In this document: positions 1-6,614 of the stretch, piece after piece
Numbering within the stretch: position 1 is the first letter of the stretch
Layout of the letters: every line of letters begins with the position of its first letter
From: Deltaproteobacteria bacterium
Lineage (GTDB): Bacteria > Desulfobacterota > Anaeroferrophillalia > Anaeroferrophillales > Tharpellaceae
Reading direction: 5' to 3'
NCBI GenBank assembly: GCA_030595135.1
Contig: JAUVDU010000046.1
Location: 1-8,987 of the forward strand
Length of the DNA: 8,987 nt
Position numbers and translations under genes: made by a program
Notes under the pieces: model-generated
What the model was told of the DNA's origin: nothing
Databases searched by the model: none
The model's input: the letters and a program-made list of their open reading frames with translations, nothing else

Positions 1-1264
<1,264 letters not shown>

Positions 1265-1285
1265 GGTTGTCTCCTTTTATTGTAA

Positions 1286-1714
1286 CTATTTATTATTAAC
1301 AATTGATCTGTTTTCGCGATTGAGCAACTCCTGAATAGTTGTCTTCTGCAAAACTTGTTCATTGGCAATTTTCAACTCCTGCCAAACGGTACGGGTAACA
1401 CAATCGTCAAACCGCCTACACGACAAAGAATCGGTCAGACAGGAAACCGGAACCAAAGATCCTTCCAAAGCCCTGAAAACATCAAACAGGTTGATTTCAT
1501 CCGGGGAGCGGGTAAGGACATAGCCGCCATGTGCCCCTCTAATACTATCAACAATATTATTCTTTTTCAACATCAAGAGAATATTTTCCAGATACGAGAG
1601 AGAAATAGCCTGGTTATGGGCGATATCCTTCCTTTTAACCGGCAGTCCTCCATAATGACGTGCGATCTCCAACAGAGCTCGAATGCCATAACGGCAATTG
1701 GTAGACAATTTCAT
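1286..1714 (-). CDS. Rrf2-family transcriptional regulator with three IscR-spaced cysteines
   Basis: A DNA-binding repressor/activator of 142 aa, typical of Rrf2 proteins such as IscR, CymR and NsrR. The N-terminal winged helix-turn-helix spans about residues 1-70: the RYGIRALLEIA helix, then the recognition region around ISLSYLENIL (37-46), then the wing with RGAHGGY (59-65). A dimerisation helix follows. C92, C99 and C105 (CX6CX5C) sit where IscR has its 2Fe-2S ligands (CX5CX5C), so an Fe-S or thiol sensor is likely. There is also a C7 where most relatives have glycine. I chose ATG 1714 because AGGTGG lies just upstream of it. An in-frame ATG at 1726 has no ribosome-binding site, and its extra codons contain that site. 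Being first in an operon with cysK and metY suggests control of cysteine/methionine synthesis, as CymR does in Bacillus, plus autoregulation. The effector is not known from sequence. Confidence 0.9.
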   Translation of the reverse strand: MKLSTNCRYGIRALLEIARHYGGLPVKRKDIAHNQAISLSYLENILLMLKKNNIVDSIRGAHGGYVLTRSPDEINLFDVFRALEGSLVPVSCLTDSLSCRRFDDCVTRTVWQELKIANEQVLQKTTIQELLNRENRSIVNNK

Positions 1715-1736
1715 CGACCACCTCATATAAGTTATT

Positions 1737-1755
1737 GTTTATAGTTTTAGTAAAC
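1737..1755. promoter_or_regulatory. Candidate operator: GTTTA-N9-TAAAC inverted repeat
   Basis: A 19-nt dyad with perfect 5-bp arms and an AT-rich centre touches the -10 box and covers the predicted transcription start of the regulator operon. This is the right place for autorepression by the Rrf2 protein encoded just downstream. No second copy was noticed near cysK or elsewhere in the window, and the match to known Rrf2 sites is only general (AT-rich dyad), so the assignment is inference. Confidence 0.4.
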
Positions 1756-1781
1756 ATATAGAATCTGAGCGTTCGTGTCAA
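1753..1781 (-). promoter_or_regulatory. Sigma-70-type promoter of the rrf2-cysK-metY operon
   Basis: On the minus strand a perfect -35 box TTGACA (1776-1781) is followed after exactly 17 nt by TATGTT (1753-1758). Transcription would begin near 1746, about 30 nt before the regulator's start codon. It is the best promoter-like sequence in this intergenic region. Confidence 0.75.
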
Positions 1782-2001
1782 CTATTTTTATTTACACGTT
1801 CCGTTCCGGGAACTCCGACTTTGAAACTACAAATCGCTTTTGGACACTTTAAAATCAAGGGGTCGTAAAATTGCCTGATGAACCAGAAGATTTTGCCGAA
1901 CTCGCGTTACTTCCATAATTTCCCCAATCGACACTTCTGGATTTATCGAAATTTTCAATTGGTTTGTTGCCGCGACTTCATGTTATAGAGATGCTACACC
2001 G
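1782..2001. other. Gene-free stretch with a short possible coding relic
   Basis: No convincing gene is present. On the minus strand 1827-1982 is an uninterrupted 51-codon frame ending in TAG. It contains GEIMEVTRVRQNLLVHQ, which is fairly protein-like, and an internal ATG (about 29 codons from the stop) sits after GGGGA. I could not match it to a family. A small imperfect dyad, GTTCC-G-GGAAC, lies at 1803-1813. The stretch may be a gene remnant, a small unknown gene, or chance. Confidence 0.25.
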
Positions 2002-2060
2002 AAATTCCGGGGACACAATCCTAATTTCCTTCGGAGAATCAGGTTATGTCCCCGGAATTT
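2002..2060. repeat. 59-nt near-perfect hairpin (REP-like palindromic element)
   Basis: Arms 2002-2029 and 2033-2060 flank a 3-nt loop (TTC). The outer 14 bp are perfect (AAATTCCGGGGACA against TGTCCCCGGAATTT). The inner part pairs with two mismatches, one G-T wobble and two single-base bulges. There is no T-run on either strand next to it, so it is not a standard terminator. The outer arm resembles palindromic repeats that I recall being scattered in proteobacterial genomes and associated with REP-associated tyrosine transposases. That link is from memory and not proven here; no transposase is in the window. Confidence 0.75.
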
Positions 2061-2064
2061 ACTG

Positions 2065-2109
2065 AAATTTATCGATATACAATACTTTTCCACTTACGCT
2101 GAATAGTTA
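2065..2109 (+). repeat. Direct repeat copy A, upstream of the membrane-protein gene
   Basis: This 45-nt segment aligns without gaps to 2839-2883 with 36 identities by eye, including an ACTTACGCT block and AATAGTTA at its end. It begins 5 nt after the 59-nt hairpin and ends 46 nt before the start codon of the membrane protein. Unlike copy B it lacks a left inverted-repeat arm. Confidence 0.7.
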
Positions 2110-2155
2110 CAACATTTTCAGTTCCGGTTCATCCGAGTTAAGAAATGATTAAACG

Positions 2156-2809
2156 ATGAAAAAATTTCTCAAACCGCTACTTTTTCTGGTGTTTGCCGGC
2201 GGGTTGATACTCTTGTCCCGGCATTTCAACCTTGCGGCCCTGCTTAATGAGGAAGCTTTGCACGCGCTTTTAGATAAGGCCGGAGTCTGGGCTCCCTTTT
2301 TCTTTGTCCTCTTTTATGCTCTGGCACCGGTTCTCTTCCTCCCGGGGTTGCCCATCACCCTAGCCGCAGGTCTTCTTTTCGGACCGGTCTGGGGGGTCGT
2401 CTACGCAATTATCGGAGCCACCATCGGAGCGACTTTGTCCTTTTTACTGGCCCGCTATTTTCTCCGCGATTGGGTCAAGGCAAAGCTTGCCGGCACCCGT
2501 TTTGCCACCCTTTATGAGACCTCGGCCGCTCAGGGCTGGAAACTGGTAGCCTTTACCCGCTTGGTTCCTCTGTTTCCTTTCAACCTGCTTAACTATGCTT
2601 TCGGCATCACTGCGATCGGACTGCCGGTCTATATAATCGTCTCTTTTTTTTGCATGCTGCCCGCCTGTATCGCCTATGTGGTTTTTGGCAGTTCTCTGTT
2701 TGATCTGCTTCAGGGACAGATATCACCGGCATTTCTTATCGGGGTATTTTTGATAATCGGGTTGAATGTGGGAGTCCTAATCTACAAGAAAAAACGGTCA
2801 AAACCTTAA
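2156..2809 (+). CDS. TVP38/TMEM64 family (VTT/DedA-like) inner-membrane protein
   Basis: An integral membrane protein of 217 aa, a normal length for the family. Hydrophobic segments lie near residues 5-22, 47-64, 66-84, 86-104, 155-178 and 192-210, followed by a basic tail (KKKRSK). The VTT/SNARE-associated core is clear: FLPGLPITLAAGLLFGPVWG (61-80), the glycine-rich GATIGATLSFLLAR (87-100), and FTRLVPLFPFNLLNYAFG (133-150). Relatives are implicated in lipid scrambling/transport and membrane homeostasis, but no substrate can be assigned. ATG 2156 has only a weak purine-rich upstream stretch. A four-codon micro-frame (ATG 2145) ends in a TGA overlapping this ATG, which may be chance. The gene is monocistronic, opposite in strand to both neighbouring operons, and bracketed by repeats, suggesting an accessory insertion. 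Confidence 0.9.
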   Translation: MKKFLKPLLFLVFAGGLILLSRHFNLAALLNEEALHALLDKAGVWAPFFFVLFYALAPVLFLPGLPITLAAGLLFGPVWGVVYAIIGATIGATLSFLLARYFLRDWVKAKLAGTRFATLYETSAAQGWKLVAFTRLVPLFPFNLLNYAFGITAIGLPVYIIVSFFCMLPACIAYVVFGSSLFDLLQGQISPAFLIGVFLIIGLNVGVLIYKKKRSKP

Positions 2810-2818
2810 TTTTTTTGG

Positions 2819-2883
2819 TAACTATTCAGCTAACCCGCAAATTCATCAATATACGGAACCTCTCTACTTACGCTAAATAGTTA
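2819..2883. repeat. 65-nt inverted-repeat element with direct repeat copy B
   Basis: TAACTATTCAGC (2819-2830) pairs with GCTAAATAGTTA (2872-2883) with one mismatch, leaving a 41-nt interior. Bases 2839-2883 are the second copy (B) of the 45-nt repeat found at 2065-2109. Interestingly, the left arm is the exact reverse complement of the end of copy A (GCTGAATAGTTA, 2098-2109). The right arm is followed by a T-run (2884-2890), so it might also help stop transcription of the upstream plus-strand gene, although the loop is long for an intrinsic terminator. It resembles a small non-autonomous element or a palindromic repeat family. Confidence 0.65.
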
Positions 2884-3069
2884 TTTTTTTGTAAATATTC
2901 GGAAGCGCTAATAATTTGACCGGGAATAGGTATGATTTCATGAAAACAATTTTCGTGAATCCCAAGATGAGTGAGAGCTTGGTTTTGATTATCTTCAATC
3001 TGGCCGGACACGATTTACAACTGTCAAAGATGAGTTTAAGGAGAGCGGTTTCCAGAAAATGAAGGGCAC
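2868..3069. other. Spacer with possible decayed coding fragments
   Basis: The 2810-3154 spacer has no supportable gene. On the minus strand a frame ending in TAA at 2868 reads about 48 codons, including ALTHLGIHENCFHEIIPIPG. A neighbouring frame just upstream reads PLSLNSSLTVVNRVRPD before a stop. Joined by one frameshift they look like the tail of a real protein, which suggests a decayed gene. I do not recognise the family, and chance cannot be excluded. Confidence 0.2.
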
Positions 3070-3098
3070 AAAAAAGGCGTCCATAAAATTGGACGCCT
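3070..3098 (-). terminator. Intrinsic terminator of the hdr-flx operon
   Basis: On the minus strand AGGCGTCC, an 8-nt AT-rich loop and GGACGCCT form a perfect 8-bp stem. It runs directly into a T-tract (the A-run 3070-3075 on the plus strand). It sits 56 nt after the stop codon of the last operon gene at 3155. There is no T-run on the other side, so it acts on the minus strand only. Confidence 0.9.
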
Positions 3099-3154
3099 CG
3101 ATATAAAGTCTTTTGATCTAGCAAGTTAAAAGAGATACCTAAAGTTGTATATCA

Positions 3155-3997
3155 TCAATATTCCGGCGTCAATTTGTCAAGCTCGGCCAAAGAAAAAACC
3201 GGACCATCCAGACAAACATACTTACTGCCGACATTGCAGCGGCCGCATTTGCCGATTCCGCATTTCATTCTCATCTCCAAAGAGGTGTAGATATTATCTT
3301 TCGAGAAGCCGAGATCGAAAAAGACCGGCAGCGTAAACCGAATCATGATCGGCGGGCCACAGATAAGCGTGACCGCATTATCTGAAGAAGGTGCGACATC
3401 CTGGCAGACGGTCGGGACAAAACCTTCGAGTCCCGTCCAGTTCTCATCACCTTTGTCTACGGTAACATGCATATCGATATCATCACGTTCCTGCCAGAGA
3501 GCCAATTCATCACGATAGAGTAAAAGGCCGGGATTCCGGGCTCCGTAAACAGCGGTAATCTTGCCGAAATCGGCCCGATGCCGATCATCGAGCATATATT
3601 TGATTAATGATCTGATTGTCGTAAAGGCAAAACCACCACCAACCAACACAATATCTTTACCTTTAAGGTATTCAAGCGGCCAGGAGTTGCCTAAAGGGCC
3701 GCGCAGGCCCATCAATGCCCCCTCTTCAAAATCGTGTAAAGCAGTGGTCACGACGCCTGCTTTCTGAACCGTAAATTCAACATAGTCGGGATCAGTTGGC
3801 GATGACGCGATACCGATCGGCGACTCTCCCTTACCAAATATGGAAAGTTCGGCAAACTGGCCCGGCAGATAGGCAAAGGCGTCCTTATCCTCCTGGTTCA
3901 GAAAAGTCAGACGAAAAGTTTTGATATCCTTGGTCTCGACCTCGGTAATAATTTTTTCAACTTTAACCGGAGCGGGAATATAGGGGTTTTTCTGCAT
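3155..3997 (-). CDS. flxA: FAD/NAD(P)-binding 2Fe-2S oxidoreductase subunit (FlxA-like)
   Basis: This would be the NAD(P)H-oxidising entry subunit of the complex, in the ferredoxin-NADP reductase/PyrK/HydG/AsrB superfamily. It has 280 aa. The N-terminal flavin domain (about 10-105) has PGQFAEL (45-51), the ESPIGIAS flavin-binding stretch (58-65) and RGPLGN (99-104). The NAD(P) domain starts with IVLVGGGFAFTTIRSL (116-131) and contains YGARNPG (151-157) and CGPPIMI (213-219). The C-terminal 2Fe-2S site is C246, C251, C254 and C262 (CX4CX2CX7C), as in PyrK-type subunits. The nucleotide loop reads GGGFAFT rather than the usual GGGxGxxP. It is the last gene of the operon, 21 nt after the flxB-like gene, and is followed by a strong terminator. 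Sulfhydrogenase gamma or sulfite reductase B are sequence relatives; the hdr context favours FlxA. Confidence 0.85.
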   Translation of the reverse strand: MQKNPYIPAPVKVEKIITEVETKDIKTFRLTFLNQEDKDAFAYLPGQFAELSIFGKGESPIGIASSPTDPDYVEFTVQKAGVVTTALHDFEEGALMGLRGPLGNSWPLEYLKGKDIVLVGGGFAFTTIRSLIKYMLDDRHRADFGKITAVYGARNPGLLLYRDELALWQERDDIDMHVTVDKGDENWTGLEGFVPTVCQDVAPSSDNAVTLICGPPIMIRFTLPVFFDLGFSKDNIYTSLEMRMKCGIGKCGRCNVGSKYVCLDGPVFSLAELDKLTPEY

Positions 3998-4018
3998 AAC
4001 CGTTAAACTCTCTGAAAA

Positions 4019-5047
4019 TTAATTTAATTGGGCAATATCGTTAACAATTTTTCTAATATCAGTATTCACCGGACAGCTCATCACACAACGTCCGCAACCG
4101 ACACATGAGATGGCATCATAATTGTCAACAAAGTATTTAAACTTATGCATCAGCCGTTGCCGCCAGCGCTGCTTCTGGCCTGGTCTCGGATTATGGCCTG
4201 AAGTTTCCAGGGAATAGATGGAATACATGCAGGAATCCCAAGCCCGCAGACGAATGCCGTCATCACCTTGGGCCTCATCACGAATATCGAAACAGTGGCA
4301 GGTGGGACAGAGGTAGGTGCAGGTACCACAGGCGAGACAGCCTTGATGAATGCTATCCCAGAACGGGTGCTCAAAATTGTTATCAAGCCAGGTTTTGATT
4401 TCGGTAGCCGGAATATGTGACTTGATTGCCGCTACAGCTTCGTCGGACAACTCTTTTTTACGGCTCAAAGCCTGATCATCGGCAGCTTTTAAATCACCAA
4501 AAAGCTTAACCAGCTTCTCGCCTTTGGGGCTTAAGAATTCCACCAGATAATCATCATCAAGTTCTGAAATCAGGATATCGGCACCGTCAGCTTGAGCCGG
4601 ATGGCCGCCGACCGACGTACAAAAACAGGTCGAATATGGGGGCTGGCGACAGGCCAGGGCGATGATTGTGGTTCTCTCTCGCTTATCAACATAGTAAGGA
4701 TCGCTATACTTCTTCTGGTCAAAAACCATATCGAGAAGTTTGAAACTGCGAACATCACAGGGCCGAACGCCGAAAAGAACCATCTCGCCATTAGTTTCGG
4801 ATTCTTCAACAAGCTCACTGCCGCGAGCCGTCTTCGTATAATGCATCAAGGTTTCAGTTTGCGGAAAAAAGAGATTTTTCGGAGCATTAACCGTATTGGC
4901 ATAATCCAAAAACGGGCTCTCCCCTTTCTTTAAAAACTTGAAATGAACCTTGCTGCCCTCTTTGATCGGGGCATAAACCGGTTTTTGTCCGGCAATTTTC
5001 TTGACGATTTCGCCTAACGCCGCCTTTTTTATCAGTTTTGCTTCCAT
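4019..5047 (-). CDS. flxB: Dicluster 4Fe-4S electron-transfer subunit (FlxB / sulfhydrogenase-beta-like)
   Basis: An electron-transfer protein of 342 aa. The N-terminal alpha/beta domain contains GVRPCDVRSFKLLD (93-106) and further cysteines near C133, C141 and C143. A helical linker leads to two ferredoxin sites: C237, C240, C243, C247 and C315, C318, C321, C325. The first is extended by C250 and C252 (CPTCHCFD). The SCMYSIYS...GHNPRP segment (about 272-289) is typical of the sulfhydrogenase beta (HydB), anaerobic sulfite reductase A and FlxB group. ATG 5047 follows a TAAGG stretch, 15 nt after hdrB. Its adjacency to the FAD/NAD(P) subunit mirrors the pairings in those enzymes, so it probably wires that flavin to the Hdr part. 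The symbol rests on context as well as motifs. Confidence 0.82.
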   Translation of the reverse strand: MEAKLIKKAALGEIVKKIAGQKPVYAPIKEGSKVHFKFLKKGESPFLDYANTVNAPKNLFFPQTETLMHYTKTARGSELVEESETNGEMVLFGVRPCDVRSFKLLDMVFDQKKYSDPYYVDKRERTTIIALACRQPPYSTCFCTSVGGHPAQADGADILISELDDDYLVEFLSPKGEKLVKLFGDLKAADDQALSRKKELSDEAVAAIKSHIPATEIKTWLDNNFEHPFWDSIHQGCLACGTCTYLCPTCHCFDIRDEAQGDDGIRLRAWDSCMYSIYSLETSGHNPRPGQKQRWRQRLMHKFKYFVDNYDAISCVGCGRCVMSCPVNTDIRKIVNDIAQLN

Positions 5048-5062
5048 AATTGATGCCTTAGC

Positions 5063-5911
5063 TTAAAGTAATTTCAGTGACTTGATAAGAGGTAAAGGAT
5101 CAATATTATGCAGGCCGAGCCAGTTTTCAGGCCCTTCAAGACCCATGGCCAAAGCTATTAACTCAGTGAAATAGAAGGTCGGTAACTGCACGTCTTCATG
5201 AGCCCGCATATCGAGATTAGCCATACATAACGGACAGGCCGTAACCAGGCAGTTGGCTCCGGCTTCCCGAGCCATGCGCATGAGTCGATCAACCATATTT
5301 TCTACCAGTTCGGTTTTACTGATGGTCAGACTTCCCCCGCAACAGTCAGTTTTAAAAGACCAATTGCGACTTTCAGCACCCAGAGACGTCAACATCTCAT
5401 CAAGCATAATCGGATTTTCCGTATCATCAAAACCGCAAATTTCCGGGGGCCGCAACCAGAGGCAGCCATAGTATGATACAGGTTTAAGCCCTTTAAGCTT
5501 TTTGACGACTTTTTCTTCCAGGGATTCGAGTCCGACATCCTGGTGAAAAATATCGATCGGACTCCGAATAACGGCGCTGCCGCTATAATCATCGTCTAGA
5601 CTTTTTGAAATATTATTTTTAAGATCACTATCTTGAGCGAGGCTATGTTGAGCACTTTTAAAGCGGTTGTAGCAAGCGGCACAAGGGATCATAACATCAA
5701 GTCCTCGTTTTTCAGCAATCGCCAGATTGCGAGCCGGCAAAGCCACGGAGAGCTCAAAATTAGTGCTGTGGGCCGAAGTCGCTCCGCAACAGGACCAATC
5801 GTCCAATTCATGCAGTTTTAAACCCAAAGCCCGGCTGACAACCTCGACCGACTCGCCATACTCCTTACCTGTGGAGTGCAGCGAACATCCGGGATAATAT
5901 GAATAATCCAA
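5063..5911 (-). CDS. hdrB: Heterodisulfide reductase subunit B (two CCG domains)
   Basis: The disulfide-reducing subunit. Starting at TTG 5911 it is 282 aa and begins with the canonical DYSYYPGCSL. Both CCG cysteine motifs are intact: C9, C41-C42, C77, C80, and C150, C190-C191, C226, C229. In methanogen HdrB these bind two noncubane 4Fe-4S clusters that cleave the CoM-S-S-CoB disulfide. In bacteria the partner is more likely DsrC or another thiol protein. The YGCLWLRPPEICGF stretch (148-161) matches the family. The start was chosen because AAAGGAGG lies exactly 8 nt upstream. The frame stays open upstream to another TTG at 6034, but that part lies within the palindromic repeat and would add a non-family extension. 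It ends 15 nt before the flxB-like gene. Confidence 0.93.
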   Translation of the reverse strand: MDYSYYPGCSLHSTGKEYGESVEVVSRALGLKLHELDDWSCCGATSAHSTNFELSVALPARNLAIAEKRGLDVMIPCAACYNRFKSAQHSLAQDSDLKNNISKSLDDDYSGSAVIRSPIDIFHQDVGLESLEEKVVKKLKGLKPVSYYGCLWLRPPEICGFDDTENPIMLDEMLTSLGAESRNWSFKTDCCGGSLTISKTELVENMVDRLMRMAREAGANCLVTACPLCMANLDMRAHEDVQLPTFYFTELIALAMGLEGPENWLGLHNIDPLPLIKSLKLL

Positions 5912-5919
5912 AGAAAAAT

Positions 5920-5927
5920 CCTCCTTT
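5920..5927 (-). promoter_or_regulatory. Strong ribosome-binding site deciding the hdrB TTG start
   Basis: AAAGGAGG on the minus strand, 8 nt before TTG 5911, is the best Shine-Dalgarno sequence in the window. Its strength and the family-typical N-terminus that follows settle the start. Confidence 0.85.
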
Positions 5928-5931
5928 GTAC

Positions 5932-6052
5932 GAAAACCGCCAATTTCCTCGATTGCTGCGTTAGGCTCAAATTTTAATCCTCGGAATACTTGTTGTATAC
6001 CTGCGGTTAAAATCTTTGCCTGCCTTGCACTCAAGAAAATTGTCTGGTTTTC
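5932..6052. repeat. 121-nt imperfect palindrome filling the hdrC-hdrB spacer
   Basis: The element is symmetric about base 5992. The outer ends are GAAAACC (5932-5938) and GGTTTTC (6046-6052), and the apex is GGAATAC (5983-5989), loop TTGTT, GTATACC (5995-6001) with one mismatch. Between them the two roughly 58-nt arms pair along most of their length with scattered mismatches and small bulges, including an ATTTTAATCC/GGTTAAAAT block. In hdr mRNA it would form one long hairpin between the hdrC stop and the hdrB ribosome-binding site. It resembles palindromic intergenic repeats I associate with deltaproteobacterial genomes. No other copy is in this window. Confidence 0.8.
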
Positions 6053-6065
6053 AATCAGCCAATTT

Positions 6066-6593
6066 CTATGATTTAGCCGTAGAGCTAAAAATCCTGCGAA
6101 TCGCTTTCCGGTTTTTGGTACGCGGGGAAAAGAGAGAGAGTTTCCCTTTCAAGAACATTTTAAACCCAACTCCCACATCTTTTAAATAGGTACCGGTTTT
6201 CAATTTATAAGTAGCGATCATTATCGGTTCATTAACACGCCCGCCTCGTTTTACGGTGCCGAGAAAAGATTCGTGAAATTGAATTACTTCCCGATCATGC
6301 GGAACCACCCCGGCGTCCAGACTCATCACTCTTAAAATATCTATCATCCGCGGAATATCAACGGCATTGGGACAACGCGTAACACAGGTTTCACAGGATG
6401 CGCACAACCAGATGGCTGAGCTCCGCAAAAGCAGATCCCGCTGCCCCATCTGAACCATGCGGATGATCTCGTTCGGTTTGAAATCCATGGCCGCTGCCAT
6501 GGGACAACCGGAACTGCATTTTTGACAATGATAACAATTCTGCAGATCTACGCCATTAATCTGTTTATTGACATCTTCCAGAAAACTTCCCAT
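6066..6593 (-). CDS. hdrC: Heterodisulfide reductase subunit C (two 4Fe-4S clusters)
   Basis: A small soluble ferredoxin-like subunit, 175 aa, that carries electrons from HdrA to HdrB. The two cluster motifs are C20, C23, C26, C30 (CYHCQKCSSGCP) and C64, C67, C70, C74 (CASCETCVTRCP), with the short helix PNEIIRMVQMG between them, all typical of HdrC. No transmembrane segment is seen, so it is not the HdrE/DsrM-type membrane fusion. The C-terminus is basic (KNRKAIRRI). ATG 6593 lies 21 nt after the flxC-like gene with a GGGATG stretch upstream. Unlike the other junctions in the operon, the distance from its stop to hdrB is 154 nt because of the palindromic repeat. Confidence 0.92.
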   Translation of the reverse strand: MGSFLEDVNKQINGVDLQNCYHCQKCSSGCPMAAAMDFKPNEIIRMVQMGQRDLLLRSSAIWLCASCETCVTRCPNAVDIPRMIDILRVMSLDAGVVPHDREVIQFHESFLGTVKRGGRVNEPIMIATYKLKTGTYLKDVGVGFKMFLKGKLSLFSPRTKNRKAIRRIFSSTAKS

Positions 6594-6614
6594 AACAATT
6601 CATCCCTATTAAAC

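Noticed and set aside
1715..1726. ATG at 1726 as start of the Rrf2 regulator
   Set aside because: There is no ribosome-binding site before it, and the AGGTGG that serves ATG 1714 lies within these four codons.
2002..2060. Hairpin as an intrinsic terminator
   Set aside because: No T-run follows on either strand, and no gene ends nearby in the correct orientation.
2145..2159. Four-codon leader frame overlapping the TVP38 start (ATGA overlap)
   Set aside because: It is too short to support from sequence alone, and its ribosome-binding site is as weak as that of the gene itself.
2873..3124. 83-codon minus-strand frame between the TVP38 gene and the flxA-like gene
   Set aside because: It runs through the terminator stem and a repeat element, has no ribosome-binding site or family resemblance, and other frames in the same stretch look more protein-like.
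3997..4019. Anaerobic sulfite reductase asrAB or sulfhydrogenase hydBG as the identity of the last two genes
   Set aside because: No asrC (siroheme subunit) or hydrogenase catalytic/delta subunits are adjacent. The genes are embedded with hdrABC and mvhD, which favours the Flx assignment.
5912..6034. N-terminal 41-codon extension of HdrB
   Set aside because: It is encoded by the palindromic repeat, lies upstream of the best ribosome-binding site, and is absent from the usual HdrB layout.
5932..6052. CRISPR or tandem repeat array in the hdrC-hdrB spacer
   Set aside because: It is a single inverted repeat without repeated units and spacers.
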